Positions 24,601-37,712 of a stretch of 52,081 bases of DNA are shown here, piece after piece; position 1 is the first letter of the stretch; every line of letters starts with the position of its first letter. The notes below the pieces were generated by a model. The model made no database searches and had not been told where the DNA came from. It saw only the letters and a program-made list of their open reading frames with translations. This stretch comes from Chara braunii (taxonomy: Eukaryota > Streptophyta > Charophyceae > Charales > Characeae): assembly GCA_003427395.1 (NCBI GenBank), contig BFEA01000235.1, positions 293,759 to 345,839 on the forward strand. The letters run 5' to 3'. The translations under genes were made by a program, and so were the position numbers.

Positions 24601-26502
24601 AAATTGTTTCTATTTAATCACCACTCACCAGATAACCTGAAAGCAAAAGCTGGGTCACAACCCTTTCAGTGTCCTCCTTCGTCAATTCTCGTGCTAAACG
24701 CCCCGAATCCCCTGAAAAAGAGAACGGGTAAACAATCATCTTGGAGTTTGCCTGCCTTGAATGCACATTGCTAACGCCAAAGAAACTACTTAGCAGTCAT
24801 GGAACCTTGCAAATTGGTGAAAAAAATGCAATGCCCTTCAATTGCGACTCAAGTGAATGAAGACTGGAAGAAAAATGAGAGAAAGGAAGAAGAAGAATGA
24901 ATAGCAGCAGCAGAAGCAGAAGCAGAAGCATTGTCCCTAACTCTTGCTCTGCCCTTCTGCCCATCCATGTGTACATCCCCGCTACCACACCTTCAGCCTC
25001 ATTCAATCTTCTTATTTTAAGTTATGTTTACCTATAATGGTCCTACATCATGCCAATAAACCTACGTGTCCTGCCCGGACATTCACCCATCTCTGGCCAT
25101 CCATCTTTCCGGCAGTGCCAATTTTCCCAACATGTTGTGCCACTCTCCTGTCCAGCTCTGTCATGCATCCAGTTACTAAGTGGAGTTGGTTTGCTTGTTC
25201 AACAACCTGACGACATGAAAAAGAGTATACTGCCTCACCTACGGAATTCATACTCGTTCATAGTCGTTATCATAAAAGGCCACCCCAGAGAGCCGAAAGG
25301 CCACCCCAGGCAGCCATCACACCGCCTAGATCTGCATTAAACCACCAGTACCTATTTTGTCCCGATGGGGCCATTAATGCGCCATGTCTCTCGGGGCTTG
25401 GCCTACTGGAAAGAAAAGGCTTGCAGTGCCACCCAAAAGTTCATTTCGGGCCCTCGCTGATTCAACAAAAATCGATGCACAGCAGAACGGGAAAAGAGGC
25501 TAGGAGGTACTGGTGGTTAAATAGCAATTGCCCAAAAAGCAATGCTGGGAAGCACAAAAGCTACTCCGGAGAGCACGATTCATTTTCTCAACCCGGGGTC
25601 CGGAGGTATAAGGGTAAAGAAAAAGTCAGCAACATGGGTAGACGTGGAAACTCTCATTTGCCTCACCTGGCTGACGTTTCCATTGATCAACCAGTTGGAG
25701 CATTGTCACCTTCTGATCCTTCCGGTTAATCTCCTCGACCACTCTCAAGAGTGCCCTTGCATGCTCTACAAGTCAAAACAAACCATGGGTATCTTCAAAA
25801 GTACATAATGCAAAAAGGTAGCCAATGTTGAACCCTTGGAGGATAGGTCAGTTTGCCGAGGCAAACCACTGCCAAAGAACAAAGAGCACATAGGCATTGC
25901 TGTTTTTCTGTGAAGCTCCCATACTATTGATTATCGCCGAAATAGATGCACTGAAATTCTTTCACATCCAGATTCCAGAGAGAATGCACGTTTTACACAT
26001 GTGCAGGCAGAGCAGGAAGAGCTGGATGGCATCATCCAATACCAGCGCCACTTATTTCAGAATGAGCCTACCACCTCTCCCTCTTTCTTTCCCCATCGGC
26101 CTTAAACTAAAACTTTCACAATGAGACTACCACCTCTCCATCTTATTTCACATGGCATCGTTTGCCCCCAGAAATCCCAGAATTGTAACTTTTGCAGCAA
26201 GTTTTGCTTTCATTTCCTCCCCACCCTCCCCACGGCCTAGAGATGAGTTCAAACTTCACAGTCTATATTGCTGTTATTAAAGTTTAAACCACTTTTCGTC
26301 AAGGACTCTCAGCACCATAAATCCCCGAAGGTGGCTCATTCCGAATTCTGCGAAAAGCAGCAAACCGCTACCACCTGACACCCTAACCCACCCCGAGGTC
26401 AGCTGCGGGCACACACATGCACATTTTGAATATATCAGGGGCAGTAGCGGTCTAAGAGAAGACGGGTGGGGGGAGGAGGGAGAGAGATTGCAGGTGTGCA
26501 CA

Positions 26503-26586
<84 letters not shown>

Positions 26587-29500
26587 AGGGAGGGAGGTTT
26601 TCCATCGAGAGCTAACATGGGATAGAAAGCAGAGAAAAGGGGGCAATAATCGGCAAAGAGCTTGTTTCAGCCAAATGAAAGAGGACCTCATCATGCCGCC
26701 AATGTGCACAACTGTACTCTAACCAGGGTGTCAGGTTGTCAGACAAGCCTTTGACACTCCATTCTTTTACCTACACAGCCTGACCGTGGCGAAAGCTGGC
26801 ACCTTTTGACCATCTCAGTGATGATCATAACCTTTTTCCTTCGCTTAAAGAGGGAGGGGGAGGTGCAAATATTATTGTGTCAAACACTATTTGAGCAGGT
26901 GATCTGTTAATCACATCCTAGGTATCACCCATCACGTCAGTACTTTCCTTCTCACACATACATCTGCTGCAGAGGATGTTTTCCTTTCTGAAAGTTTCAT
27001 TGATTTATAATTTTATATGCTTCGGGGATCGAGCCCTGGCGGAGTTCGTAACAATTCCATTGGTGGGGAGCATCACCTGCTGGAAACCGGGTCCAGCGTC
27101 CCAAAATACCAAGTATCGGAAACAAAACTGATATCTTTTTGCTGCAAAAAAAAAATATCCATCGAAACAGACAATGTTACCTCAGAAAAAAAACTGCATG
27201 AAAATATTTGGCAAAAGACATTATGTTTCCTTTATTTTGCTGAAAATAAAACAGGGGATCAATGGGGTCTAAGAGAAAAAGATTAGGAATTTGAAAAAAA
27301 AACAGGGGATCGATGTTTCTCCACGGTCCTTCATCTGAAAGTGGCACTCAGCAGGGCTTCAACTCGCAATTCACAATTGGGCCGAATTGGCTGAGCTGGG
27401 GAAATAGCAAGTCACAATCGCTGGGAGCTCCAGAACACTCCACAGGTCAAGAACAAAACTTGAAACAAAGAGGGGGCTCAGGAGGCTGAAAATCTGTGCA
27501 ACAAGAGGGACGGGAAATTGATGGCCTCATGTCATTGAGTGTCTGATAATGCCCTCTGTGCATGGGCATGGGGAAGGTACGGTGGCTTCGCATGAATGGC
27601 AACATGTACAAGGCTTTCCTTTGGCAAACTCTCATGCTTCCCATCTGACAAAACAATAGTCCACCGACCACAGTTGGTAAGACAAGATTCCTTCTTTTCA
27701 TCTTCTTCTCCATCTACTTCCTGTAATCAGAGCCTTGGACACTTTTTTCAAGTTTTTTGAAGTTTTTTCTCTGTTTTTTTATTTTTGCTCGCGAGACACC
27801 TTCCTGTTTGAAGCCGAGCCATTTTCTTCATGCATCCACTCACCTGTAACATCTTTGTCAACGACTGGCCTGGGATCCGCACAGTTGTCACACATCCCTG
27901 GCATACACAGAACATACACAAATTACAGGTCACATGTGTCACAAATATCATATTATATACCCAACATCAGTCAGTAACATTCACAATTTCACACAATCTA
28001 ATTCAAATAATAGTATAATACATGTACTGCTGTTATGTGCCTGATTGAAACAAGATACAGCATGGCATTCACATGTTCCCATACACATGCGAAACGACAA
28101 GAGATCTTGGAGAGAGCAATTCACACCACAACGGATGAGATAATACACAGTGGAAGCACTTAAACCAAAAATAGAATTGAAATTACTGTATTCTCATTAA
28201 TACCCGCTCCCTCCAGCCAGCATCAGGACCAAGGGGAAAATCTGCAACTGTACAATCCAGGCCCTCGGTTGTGAGTCAATCTGCACGACTGTGGGGACGG
28301 AGACCTGAGGCCAACAGCCTCGTCAAACACTACTTAAAGCTTGGTCTCCAGGAGGTCAACATTCAGTCTTGCTATGCTGCTTTGACCCTGGCTTGACTCT
28401 GACTGGACACTGGCATTGATGCTGGCACAACGCTGCCGAGACGCTGGCTTGACTCTGGCTGTGCGCAGGCACTGTGGACGTCGACGCGAGACTGTGGCAG
28501 CATGCTGGCGCTTTCTGCTTTGCGCGCCAGGCATTGCTGATGTGGCGCTGCCACCTGTCTACCTGGCTGACGTGGTGTATGCCACCTGTCTACACTGCTG
28601 ATGTGGCGCAGGCCACTCGTCTACATTGTTGATGTGGCTCTGCCACCTGTCTACATTGCATTGCTGATGTGGCGCTGCCACCCATCTTCATTGTTGATGT
28701 GGCACATGCCACCTGTCTCTTCTGCTGACGTGGCACTGGCCATGCTGTCTACATGAGGTGACCAGTTGCGATAAGAAGAAAGATCGGGATCTGTGGACGA
28801 TTGAGGGAAATGATACTTACCTGAGGGTGACGTCGATATTGTATGCTGCTGGTTGTCTTCATTGTCTCCATGGAAGAATAGTGCCACGTGGCACTTCTAT
28901 GTCATCAGGACTTATCAGACTTGTTACTGTTTATTGACTGTTGTCGTGGAGGGAGAGAAAGCCCGGAGAAGGAGTGGGATTGGTTGGGCTACTTTTGTGT
29001 GGTCATTGATTCTCTCTCCACCCTCTCCTTTGTCTATCCTCCCTCCACTTTCTTCGTCTATCGGTAACAAGATACTGTATCAGATATCACTTCACACTAA
29101 CTGGAGACTTTGTGCAGATCTGAGACTGCCTGAACTTTGACGTCTGATGAGTATCTTCCAGACAGGGTTCATTACCATTTGGCATCGAAGCATACTCCTT
29201 CATCGCAATCTGCTGTCAGGTGCTGACGTGGCACCCAGGTAAGTGGGAGGTGCCGCATGTGCAGGACAAAACGCGTTTATTAACGCGCGCGATCAATAAC
29301 GCAGGTCTAGACATTGAGTACCGCACATGCGTGCAGCCTCCCTTGAAGGTCATGACGTGGCTACACTGAAGACTTCGAGATTCCGGCGAGAGCTTCGTTG
29401 GCAACAGGCTGTCGTGGCGCTGGTCCAGAGAGAGAGTGTGAGACTGGGACCGCTGATGTGGCGCACTGCCTACGTGGCATGACATGGAATGCTGATGTGG

Positions 29501-32500
29501 CATTCTGGCAGGGCATGGTCTGACGTGGCACGTACCAGTGTTGCGATTGCTTGCTGATGAAGCGCTGACGTGGCATGCCAGTGTTGTGTGTGTTGCGAAC
29601 ATGCATTGTTGACGTGGCATCCCCCCCCCCATAGACCTTTTAGGTCCTTGACGCTGGTGTGGCAGACTCCATAGAGCTGATGCGTTGGCATGCCAGTGGT
29701 GACACGTGGCATGCATAACACGTTGCTGTGGGAGAACTGTTGAGTGTGCACTTGTGTGCTGGTCTTATGTTTGGTTGCATTGTTTCTGTAGATGGTACAG
29801 CCACAGAGGAAGGAATCTAACCATTGATTGTGTTGTTGTGTTGGCTGATCTACTCACCTGATGGTTGTTCTGTGGTTGCTGTGCATACTCACAAGTGTGC
29901 TGTTGTCTTGATCACACTGGCCGTGGCTGCGGTACCTGTACACTTGCTATAGTACGTCATCACACCGAGAACAGACAACAAAGTTAAGACTTAGAAAAAT
30001 TGAGAATCTGTTTCTTCCTGTCTGCCTTGATTATTTCTTGCTGTAGGAATTGCGTGTGCCGTGGAATTTATTTTTGTCTTCTGTAATTATTTATTGTGCG
30101 GCGAATACACATTTTGAAAATGGCTTACCTCTGGAATTCCCTGCATCTCTCTGTCTTGACTCGATTTATTCGTTACTTCTTCTTCCCCGTCACCATGACC
30201 TTCTTCGCTGATGAGGAAGGTGGTGACCTGAAAACCCGTGGTCAGATTGAGACCAAACGGCAAGAGATGTTGGGCCGTTTGCAGCAGTTGATGTCTGATC
30301 TACATTCTGTTGATGTCGATGCTGAACTGCAAGTTCGCCGTCAGTTCGATCTGCGTGCAGCAGAAAACGAACTAAAGGAGGCGGAGACTTCTGTTCAGTT
30401 GTTGGAAGCCTGCACGCATGTACAAAAGACCATTATTCAGAGCCGACAGGCTCTGGATAAAGTTGTGCTTAACCAACTGTGAGAAGTAACCAAAGGGAAC
30501 AAAAAGGAAGCAGCAGGAGAAACAAGTAAGGAAGAGAAAGCACCTGAATTGTCTGAAGAAATTATGTTGGGAAACATCAGACAGTTGGAGGATGCATTGA
30601 CTGAAGAAAGAAGGAAGATTGAGGAATACAGGAGGATAAGAATAGAAAGAGAACAACAATATAGGAAAGTGGTTAAAATCAAACAGCGATTTCATTTTGA
30701 AGGAACCGAAATGGATCTTCCATCTGTCCTTCATAATTTGATGGCCTACCTTGCTCACCTTGAGATAAAGATTGACAGTAACACCGCGGCCCTTGAAACT
30801 ATGACTAGAATGATCAAGGGAAAAGGTAAGATGTCAGTTGAGGAGGAGGCTAGCGGAAAGAAAAAGGGAGAACCCCAGGAACAGCTAATGAAGGATGCAA
30901 TGAAGGAAGTTAAGGTGACGCTGAAGACGCCCGAGAGTTCCAAGAAGGAACCAGAAAGACCGGCAGAAAAGAAAAATGATACCACCAAAAAGGAAGAACC
31001 GGCTAAAGAAGCAGAAAAAACAAAAAGAAAAGAAAAGTGAAGATGAAACTGCCGTTCACCTACAACAACAAGAAAGATGAAAATTTGTTGTTGTGGATCG
31101 CGAAGATCCAGACTTATTGCGGCACCGCTCCAGTTGAGCCTGAGAGTCCGATGACTTTCTCTACGTCATGTCTGGGAGGAGTGGCCAGGGAGTGGGTGTT
31201 GTCCGAGGCCAACGCTGCTCGCTTCGAAGACATTGGTGAGTGGGCTAAGAACTCACGTTGAGACAGTATCTCCTTTGACGAACTCACCACAATAGGCTAG
31301 AAGCGTTGGACATCCGTGGATGCATTGTCCCGTGACGTTGATTGTCTTTTGCAGGTACCTGGACTGAATTTGCAGGATAACCAGGTCCTCTACATCTACT
31401 CACGGGTCTTGCCCGAGCCAATTCGCGGACAGCTCGTGGCCGAGGCCAGGTTTTGTAAGTACAACTATCAGCAGTTTCGCGATCTTGCTCTCCAACGAGA
31501 GCAAATGACCACGGAGGTGAAGGGTTCTTATGCTTCAGTGGTAAAGTCGGGACCAGTTGGTGGATATGGTAAGCGGGTCCTTTGGCGGCAAAAATGCCAG
31601 GATCACATGCTTGTCATTTTCGATGACGATACAATGCAGAAGTTACCCCTCGATGAGTCTAAGGGAGGAGGAGGTAATGGCGGCAGTGAGTCTTGGAAGG
31701 GTGACGTCACTGCCATAGTGGCCAACGGGGGAGGCCAAGGCCAATGGAAGAAGAAGAGGAGGTCATGCTCGTTTCCCGAGCACCCCGGCATCGCGTTCGA
31801 GAAGCCATGGGATGGGGATGACACGTGAGGAATGGCAGTCCAAAATGGACAACCGCCAATGCCTTAAGTGTGGGACCGTTGGGCATGTGATAGCCTGGTG
31901 CCCACTAATTCGTAACCCAAAAGCGAGCAGCCAGTAGGAGTAGCATCTGCTCCTACTGAGTCGAAGGGTGTAGACAAAGGTAAGGCGCCAACAACCCTTT
32001 CTAACCCCTCTACTCTTATGGCAGAGGATGGCTCTTCTTCAGCCCATCGTCCAGAGCACCCTGACATTGTTCTTTGCTCTGTCTCACTAGACAATTCCCT
32101 TGACGAGCTCGGTAATGAACTCCTAGCACTTCAGAGTTCGTGGGCTAAGAGCGCTAAGTCTAAGGGTGAGTTAATGATCGCGGATATTGAGATTGCGCAC
32201 ACGCGAGTAGGTGCACTGTTAGATCCAGGATCAGCGCGGTCTTATATCTCAGAGAAGGCAATTTGCAAATTGCATCTGGGAATGAAGGTAAAGGATTTAC
32301 CTCGACCTATCACGTCTATGCTGGCTGACAAGAGCACGATCACTGTCTTTCAATACGTCGATCGTGTCAAGTGATATTTCAGGACAAAGGAAGGAAATAA
32401 GATTTTACACGAGATATCCTTCCGAATCGAAAAAAACCTGTCATTTGATATCATTCTGGGAATGGATTGGCCTGAGGAAGCCGACCCAGAAGTCAGGTTC

Positions 32501-35500
32501 AAAGAAAAAATTGTCAAGTTAAAGGACGAGAAGTCTGAAACTCGAGCGATAAAGTTATACCACAGGTCTGGCTCTGACTCAACCTTGTATTTCTGTTGTA
32601 TGAGTTACCCAGCCTTCAGGTCAATGGTCTGTAAGAAGTTGGATCAGGATGTAATGATGGTACTCGTTAAACGAGTAGGTGAGTGTTCCTCATCCTATCC
32701 TCCTTCTATTGAAAGACTTATCTACGAATATAAGGACTTGCAAACTGAGCCGACGGGAATCACTGAGCGTGCTATTAAGCACACGATCGAGATTATTCCT
32801 AGAAGCAAGATTCCCAAGGGTCCCATTTACCGAATGTCTCCTAGGGAACTTGAGGAATTGCGCAAGCAACTGCACGAGCTTGTTGAGAAAGGATGGATTC
32901 GACCCAACTCATCTCCTTATGGTGCTCCTGTTTTATTCGTGCCCAAAAGGAAGGTGAAACTACGTAACGTCTATCGTGGGTTGAATGTCGTCACTGTCAA
33001 GATCGTGGAGCCACTTCCACGCATTGACGACTTGTTGGACCAACTACAGGGACGCAGGTCCTTTAGCAAGATTGATCTCAAGTCAGGATACCATCAGATC
33101 GAGGTGGCTCCTGAAGATCAACATAAGACGGCCTTCCGAACCAGGTATAGTCCGACGAGTTTGTGGTTATGCCATTCGGATTGACTAACACCCCTGCAAC
33201 TTTTCAAAGGTCCATGAACGAGGTGTTTTGTCAATGGTTGGACCAATTCGTAACTGTCTATCTCGATGATATCCTGTTGTACAGTAAAACACTTGAGGAT
33301 CACGAGAAACATCTACGAATGGTTCTTAAGGAGTTGCACGAAGGCAACTTCAAACTGAATCCTAAGAAGTATGAATTCGCTAAGCCTGAAGTACTATACT
33401 TAGGGCACATAGTGAATGAAGACGGACTAAGGCCCGAAGCGAAGAAAATAATAGCAATCAGAGATTGGCCTCAACCTAAGACTCCCACTGAACTCATGTC
33501 TTTTCTGGGACTCGCCAGTTACTATAGGAAGTTTGTAAGGAACTTTTCCTTAATAGCTGCGCCTATGAGAAAATTATTGAAGAAAGAAAAACCTTGGTTG
33601 TGGGACAAGGATTGTGAGTCCTCATTTAAAAAGTTGGAAGTCAATATGGGATCCTTAATGTTATGACTCACTACCCTGTCTTAAAGATTGTTGATCCTTC
33701 TCTCCCTTTCATCATCACGACTGAGGCAAGTCAATATGGGATTGGGGTTGTGCTACAGCAGGACGACAGTAAGGGATATCGACCAATAGAGTTTATGTCC
33801 AGAAGACATCCGTCAGAGAAAGTGGCCAACTCCAACTATGAAAGGGAATTGTATGCCTTGGTTGCTGCACTAGATACTTGGAAGCACTACTTCTTAGGAA
33901 GACACTTCACTGTCTATTCAGATCATCCCACTCTGAAATGGATAAAGACTCAACCTAGACTCTCTGATAAGTTAATGAGATGGTCCGCTTTCATCGATAC
34001 CTTTAACTTTGAGCTAAAAACAATCAAAGGAAAGTCAAAGGTGGTTGCGGATGCTTTGTCCAGGCGTGCAGACTTTTTTGGAACAAAAGTCTCATATCTT
34101 GATATCGGGAATGAAGTGAAAGAACAAATACGGAAGGGTTATGAGAGTGATCCTATTTGGAGTCCTATCATTGGGACCCTACGAAAGAACCTTGGACTAT
34201 TCTCAGAGTATCGAATGACTGATGACTTACTCTTCTACGTGTATAAAACCGAAGACCGATTATGTACTCCTTACCAAGAACAAATCAAGAGTCTAATCAT
34301 TGGGGAATGTCATGATGTTGAGGGACACTTTGGTTTTAAGAAGACGTATGTCGATGTCCGAGAACGGTTTGAATGGAAAGGAATGAAAAAGGATGTACTA
34401 ACATATGTGCGGACTTGTCTTGTCTGTTAGAGGAACAAGCCCACGCATGAGAATCCGTTGGGACTATTGAGACCACTGCCTATTCCAAGTGAGCCAGGTG
34501 AGTCTATCTCCGTAGCCTTTATGAGTCTCACTAAGAGTCAAAATGGCAACAGTCAGGTAATGGTCATTGTAGATAGGTTCTCAAAGTATGCTATGTTCAT
34601 TCCTTTGCCTGCCAAAGCTAAAACAAAACTGGTCATCCAAAAGTTCCAGATGCGATGGGTTTCTGACTATGGATTCCCGAAAACCATTGTCTCTGACAGG
34701 GATGTCCGGTTCACTAGTCTGCAATGACAAAAGTTGATGGAAGTCTATGGCACCAGGTTGACCATGTCGTCAGGTAGACATCCTGAAACGAATGGCCAAA
34801 CTGAACAAATGAACCGTCTGTGCCAACAACTTTTGCACATGTATGTCCGGCCCGATCAAATAGATTGGGATGAGAACTTACCTAAGATAGTTAGTGCTTA
34901 TAATAATAGTATACATACTGTTACGGGTAGAACGCCTAATGCATTGCATAAAGGATGGAAGCCTTGACGTCCCATCGATGCTTTGACTAGGGACCAAATT
35001 TAGAGGCTACCCCTAGGAACTCGTGAATTCGCAGTTTTATCTAAAGAAGATAGTAAGAAGGTAAAAGAGAATATACAGAAAGCCCAACTTCAAATGACTG
35101 AGCAGACCAACAAACATCGTCGACCATCGAAGTTTCAAGAAGGAGATCTGGTTTGGGTGAAGTCTAAATCATTTGCCTGGGAAGAAAACATATCTCAAAC
35201 ACTGCTGCCTGTATACTATGGTCCCTGGGAAGTTCTCAAGGTAATTGGGGATGCAGATGGACCTTCCTATAGAGTAGATGTTCCCCCACACCTATGGACC
35301 TACCCTGTTTTCCATGCGTCTACACTGCTTCCATATGTACACAGAGATAACTTTCCTAATAGGCCATGTATGTTTCCACCTTCCATGAATGGAGGATACG
35401 AAGTTGAGAAGATTCTGGAACATGGCTATTTTTCTACAGGTGGCAGAGGAATAAAACCAGTACAAGGTAAAGTTCAAGTCTCAACCGCCGTCTGAAGCCA

Positions 35501-37625
35501 GATGGTTTAGTAAGAAAGAACTCTTAGCTACTGCTCTTGACATTGTTGCTGCATACAAACATGGGTTAAAGAAATATTGATGTCTTTTCTGCGATGAAAC
35601 TCGAAAATTGGGCCGGCAGGAATGCAATAACCCATGCCGTATGCCTCGTGGAAAGTCTAAGGGCCTTGCCAGGCCACTCAGACCCAGGCCGAAGGGGAAA
35701 AAGAACCCCACATAAGGATTCAGGGCCTGGGCAAGTTACAGTTGACTAAAGTCAACTGTCGGATCGCAACAGTCAAAGTCAAAGTGTACCCAGCCCAGGC
35801 CGCCGGTCAGACACATACACTTGTTTGTATGTAGGTACCCAGACAGCATCAGGACCAAGGGGAAAATCTGCAACTGTACAATCCAGGCCCTTGGCTGTGA
35901 GTCAGTCTGCACGACTGTGACCTGAGGCCGACAGCCTCGTCAAACACTACTTAAAGCTTGGTCTCCAGGGGGTCAACATTCAGTCTTGCTATGCTGCTTT
36001 GACGCTGGCTCGACTCTGACTGGACACTGGCATTGATGCTGGCACGACGCTGGTGAGACGCTGGCTTGACAGTGGCTGTGCGCAGGCACTGTGGACGTCG
36101 ATGCGAGACTGTGGCAGCATGCTGGCGCTTTCTGCTTTGCGTGCCAGGCATTGCTGATGTGGCGCTGCCACCTGTCTACCTGGCTAACATGGTGTATGCC
36201 ACCTCTCTACACTGCTGATGTGGCGCAGGCCACGTGTCTACATTGTTGATGTGGTTCTGCCACCTGTCTACATTGCATTGCTGATGTGGCGCTGCCACCC
36301 GTCTTCATTGTTGATGTGGCGCATGCCACCTGTCTCTTCTGCTGACGTGGCACTGGCCACACTGTCTACATGAGGTGACCAGTTGCGATAAGGAGAAAGA
36401 TCGGGATCTGTGGACGATCGAGGGAAATGATACTTACCTGAGGCTGACGTCGATATTGTATGCTGCTGGTTGTATTCATTGTCTCCATGGAAGAATAGTG
36501 CCACGTGGCACTTCTATGTGATCAGGACTTATCAGACTTGTTACTGTTTATTGATTGTTGTCGTGGAGGGAGAGGAAGCCCGGAGAAGGAGTGGGATTGG
36601 TTGGGCTACTTTTGTGTGGTCATTGATTATCTCTCCACCCTCTCCTTTGTCTATCCTCCCTCCACTCTTTTCGTCTATTGGTAACAGAATACTGTATCAG
36701 ATATCACTTCACATTAACTGGAGACTTTGTGCAGATTTGAGACTACCTGAACTTTGATGTCTGATGAGTATCTTCCAGACAGGGTTCATTACAGACTTCT
36801 TCCTCCCAACCTCAAGCTCACAGCTATGGCGCAGGCCTGCGCCCAACCTATCAAGCCCATCAAGCGCCAGCAACCCTCCTGAACCCGACATGCCACTCAA
36901 CAGTCCAAACTCGATGCCCACTGCAGATGGAGTGTCCGCTCAACAGGGCAGGGTAGGTCCCAGGACGAAGAAGAAGAACACCAGCGCTTGAAGAAGGAGA
37001 TGGCTTCCACTTCGACAAAAACTTGCAAGAAGGGTTTCGATGGCGACCCTGCCTATCCCCAACAGCACAGGTAAGAGGAGGCGCCTCACAGCGCTCAGGG
37101 CCTAGCGCAGTCACAACACGAGCCAGGAAGACCCAGCTATGGAGGACAGCCCTAGCAGCATGAAGATGATGCCGCAAGTGAAATAACGCAGCATTCAGAC
37201 AGCACGCGGCCTCCAGCAGCACTTCGTGGAAAAAAATGATGAGACAGAACCCGTTTTCCCTTGCCCACGACACTTGTAGACTGCTGTTTCCCTGACTCGA
37301 CAGCCTACAGCCTAGGAACGACAGCCTATAGCCCAGGACCGAATCTAGACCTAAAATTGGCAAAAGAGGAGGATAGAAACGACCTACAACTCAAGGGCAG
37401 AAAGGACAAAGCAGAGAGACCTCGTGGTATTACAGCTAGCCTACAGAGACTACTCCAAATAGCGCTAGGGATCAAGCCCAGTTCGGCTCTCACACAAAAA
37501 AAAACACATCAAACAAAACAGGTCACGGTATCGAATCCCGGAGAGCTCAAAACCAGGCAACACCGGACGAAGTTAGTGTACAGCCTGCATGCCACTGCAA
37601 TTCATTGCACTGCTATATAGAAAAG

Positions 37626-37712
<87 letters not shown>

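Larger units (their letters stand above)
28215..36793 (+). mobile_element. Ty3/gypsy LTR retrotransposon D, degenerate, inside a RecQ intron
   Basis: Plus-strand element antisense to the helicase gene. Long direct repeats at 28215-29177 and 35842-36793 are its LTRs, roughly 95% alike by eye. Between them are a long leader, gag with a zinc knuckle, protease, RT, RNase H, integrase and a chromodomain-like tail, all with stops or frameshifts. The 3' LTR appears to start about 220 bp earlier (TGCAATAACCC at 35623, after GGCCGGCAGGAA), so the 5' LTR lacks its first part. It is a different family from A/B, though the polypurine junction is similar. Confidence 0.88.

Noticed and set aside
26277-26709. 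Long Leu/Ser-repeat readings over the AG microsatellite
   Set aside because: Pure translation of a dinucleotide repeat; the same occurs at 37.6, 40.5, 43.3 and 52.0 kb.
28334-28601. Duplicate small proteins at 28.4 and 36.0 kb
   Set aside because: They are translations of the two LTRs of element D, not genes.
29216-29751. His/Cys/Met-rich minus-strand frames
   Set aside because: They translate the TGACGTGGC repeat array in the leader of element D; no domain.
36860-37363. 167-codon minus-strand frame just past element D
   Set aside because: No domain or splice signals, and composition matches its repeat-like surroundings.
37525-37550. tRNA T-arm-like ATCGAATCCCGG
   Set aside because: No matching D-arm or stems around it.
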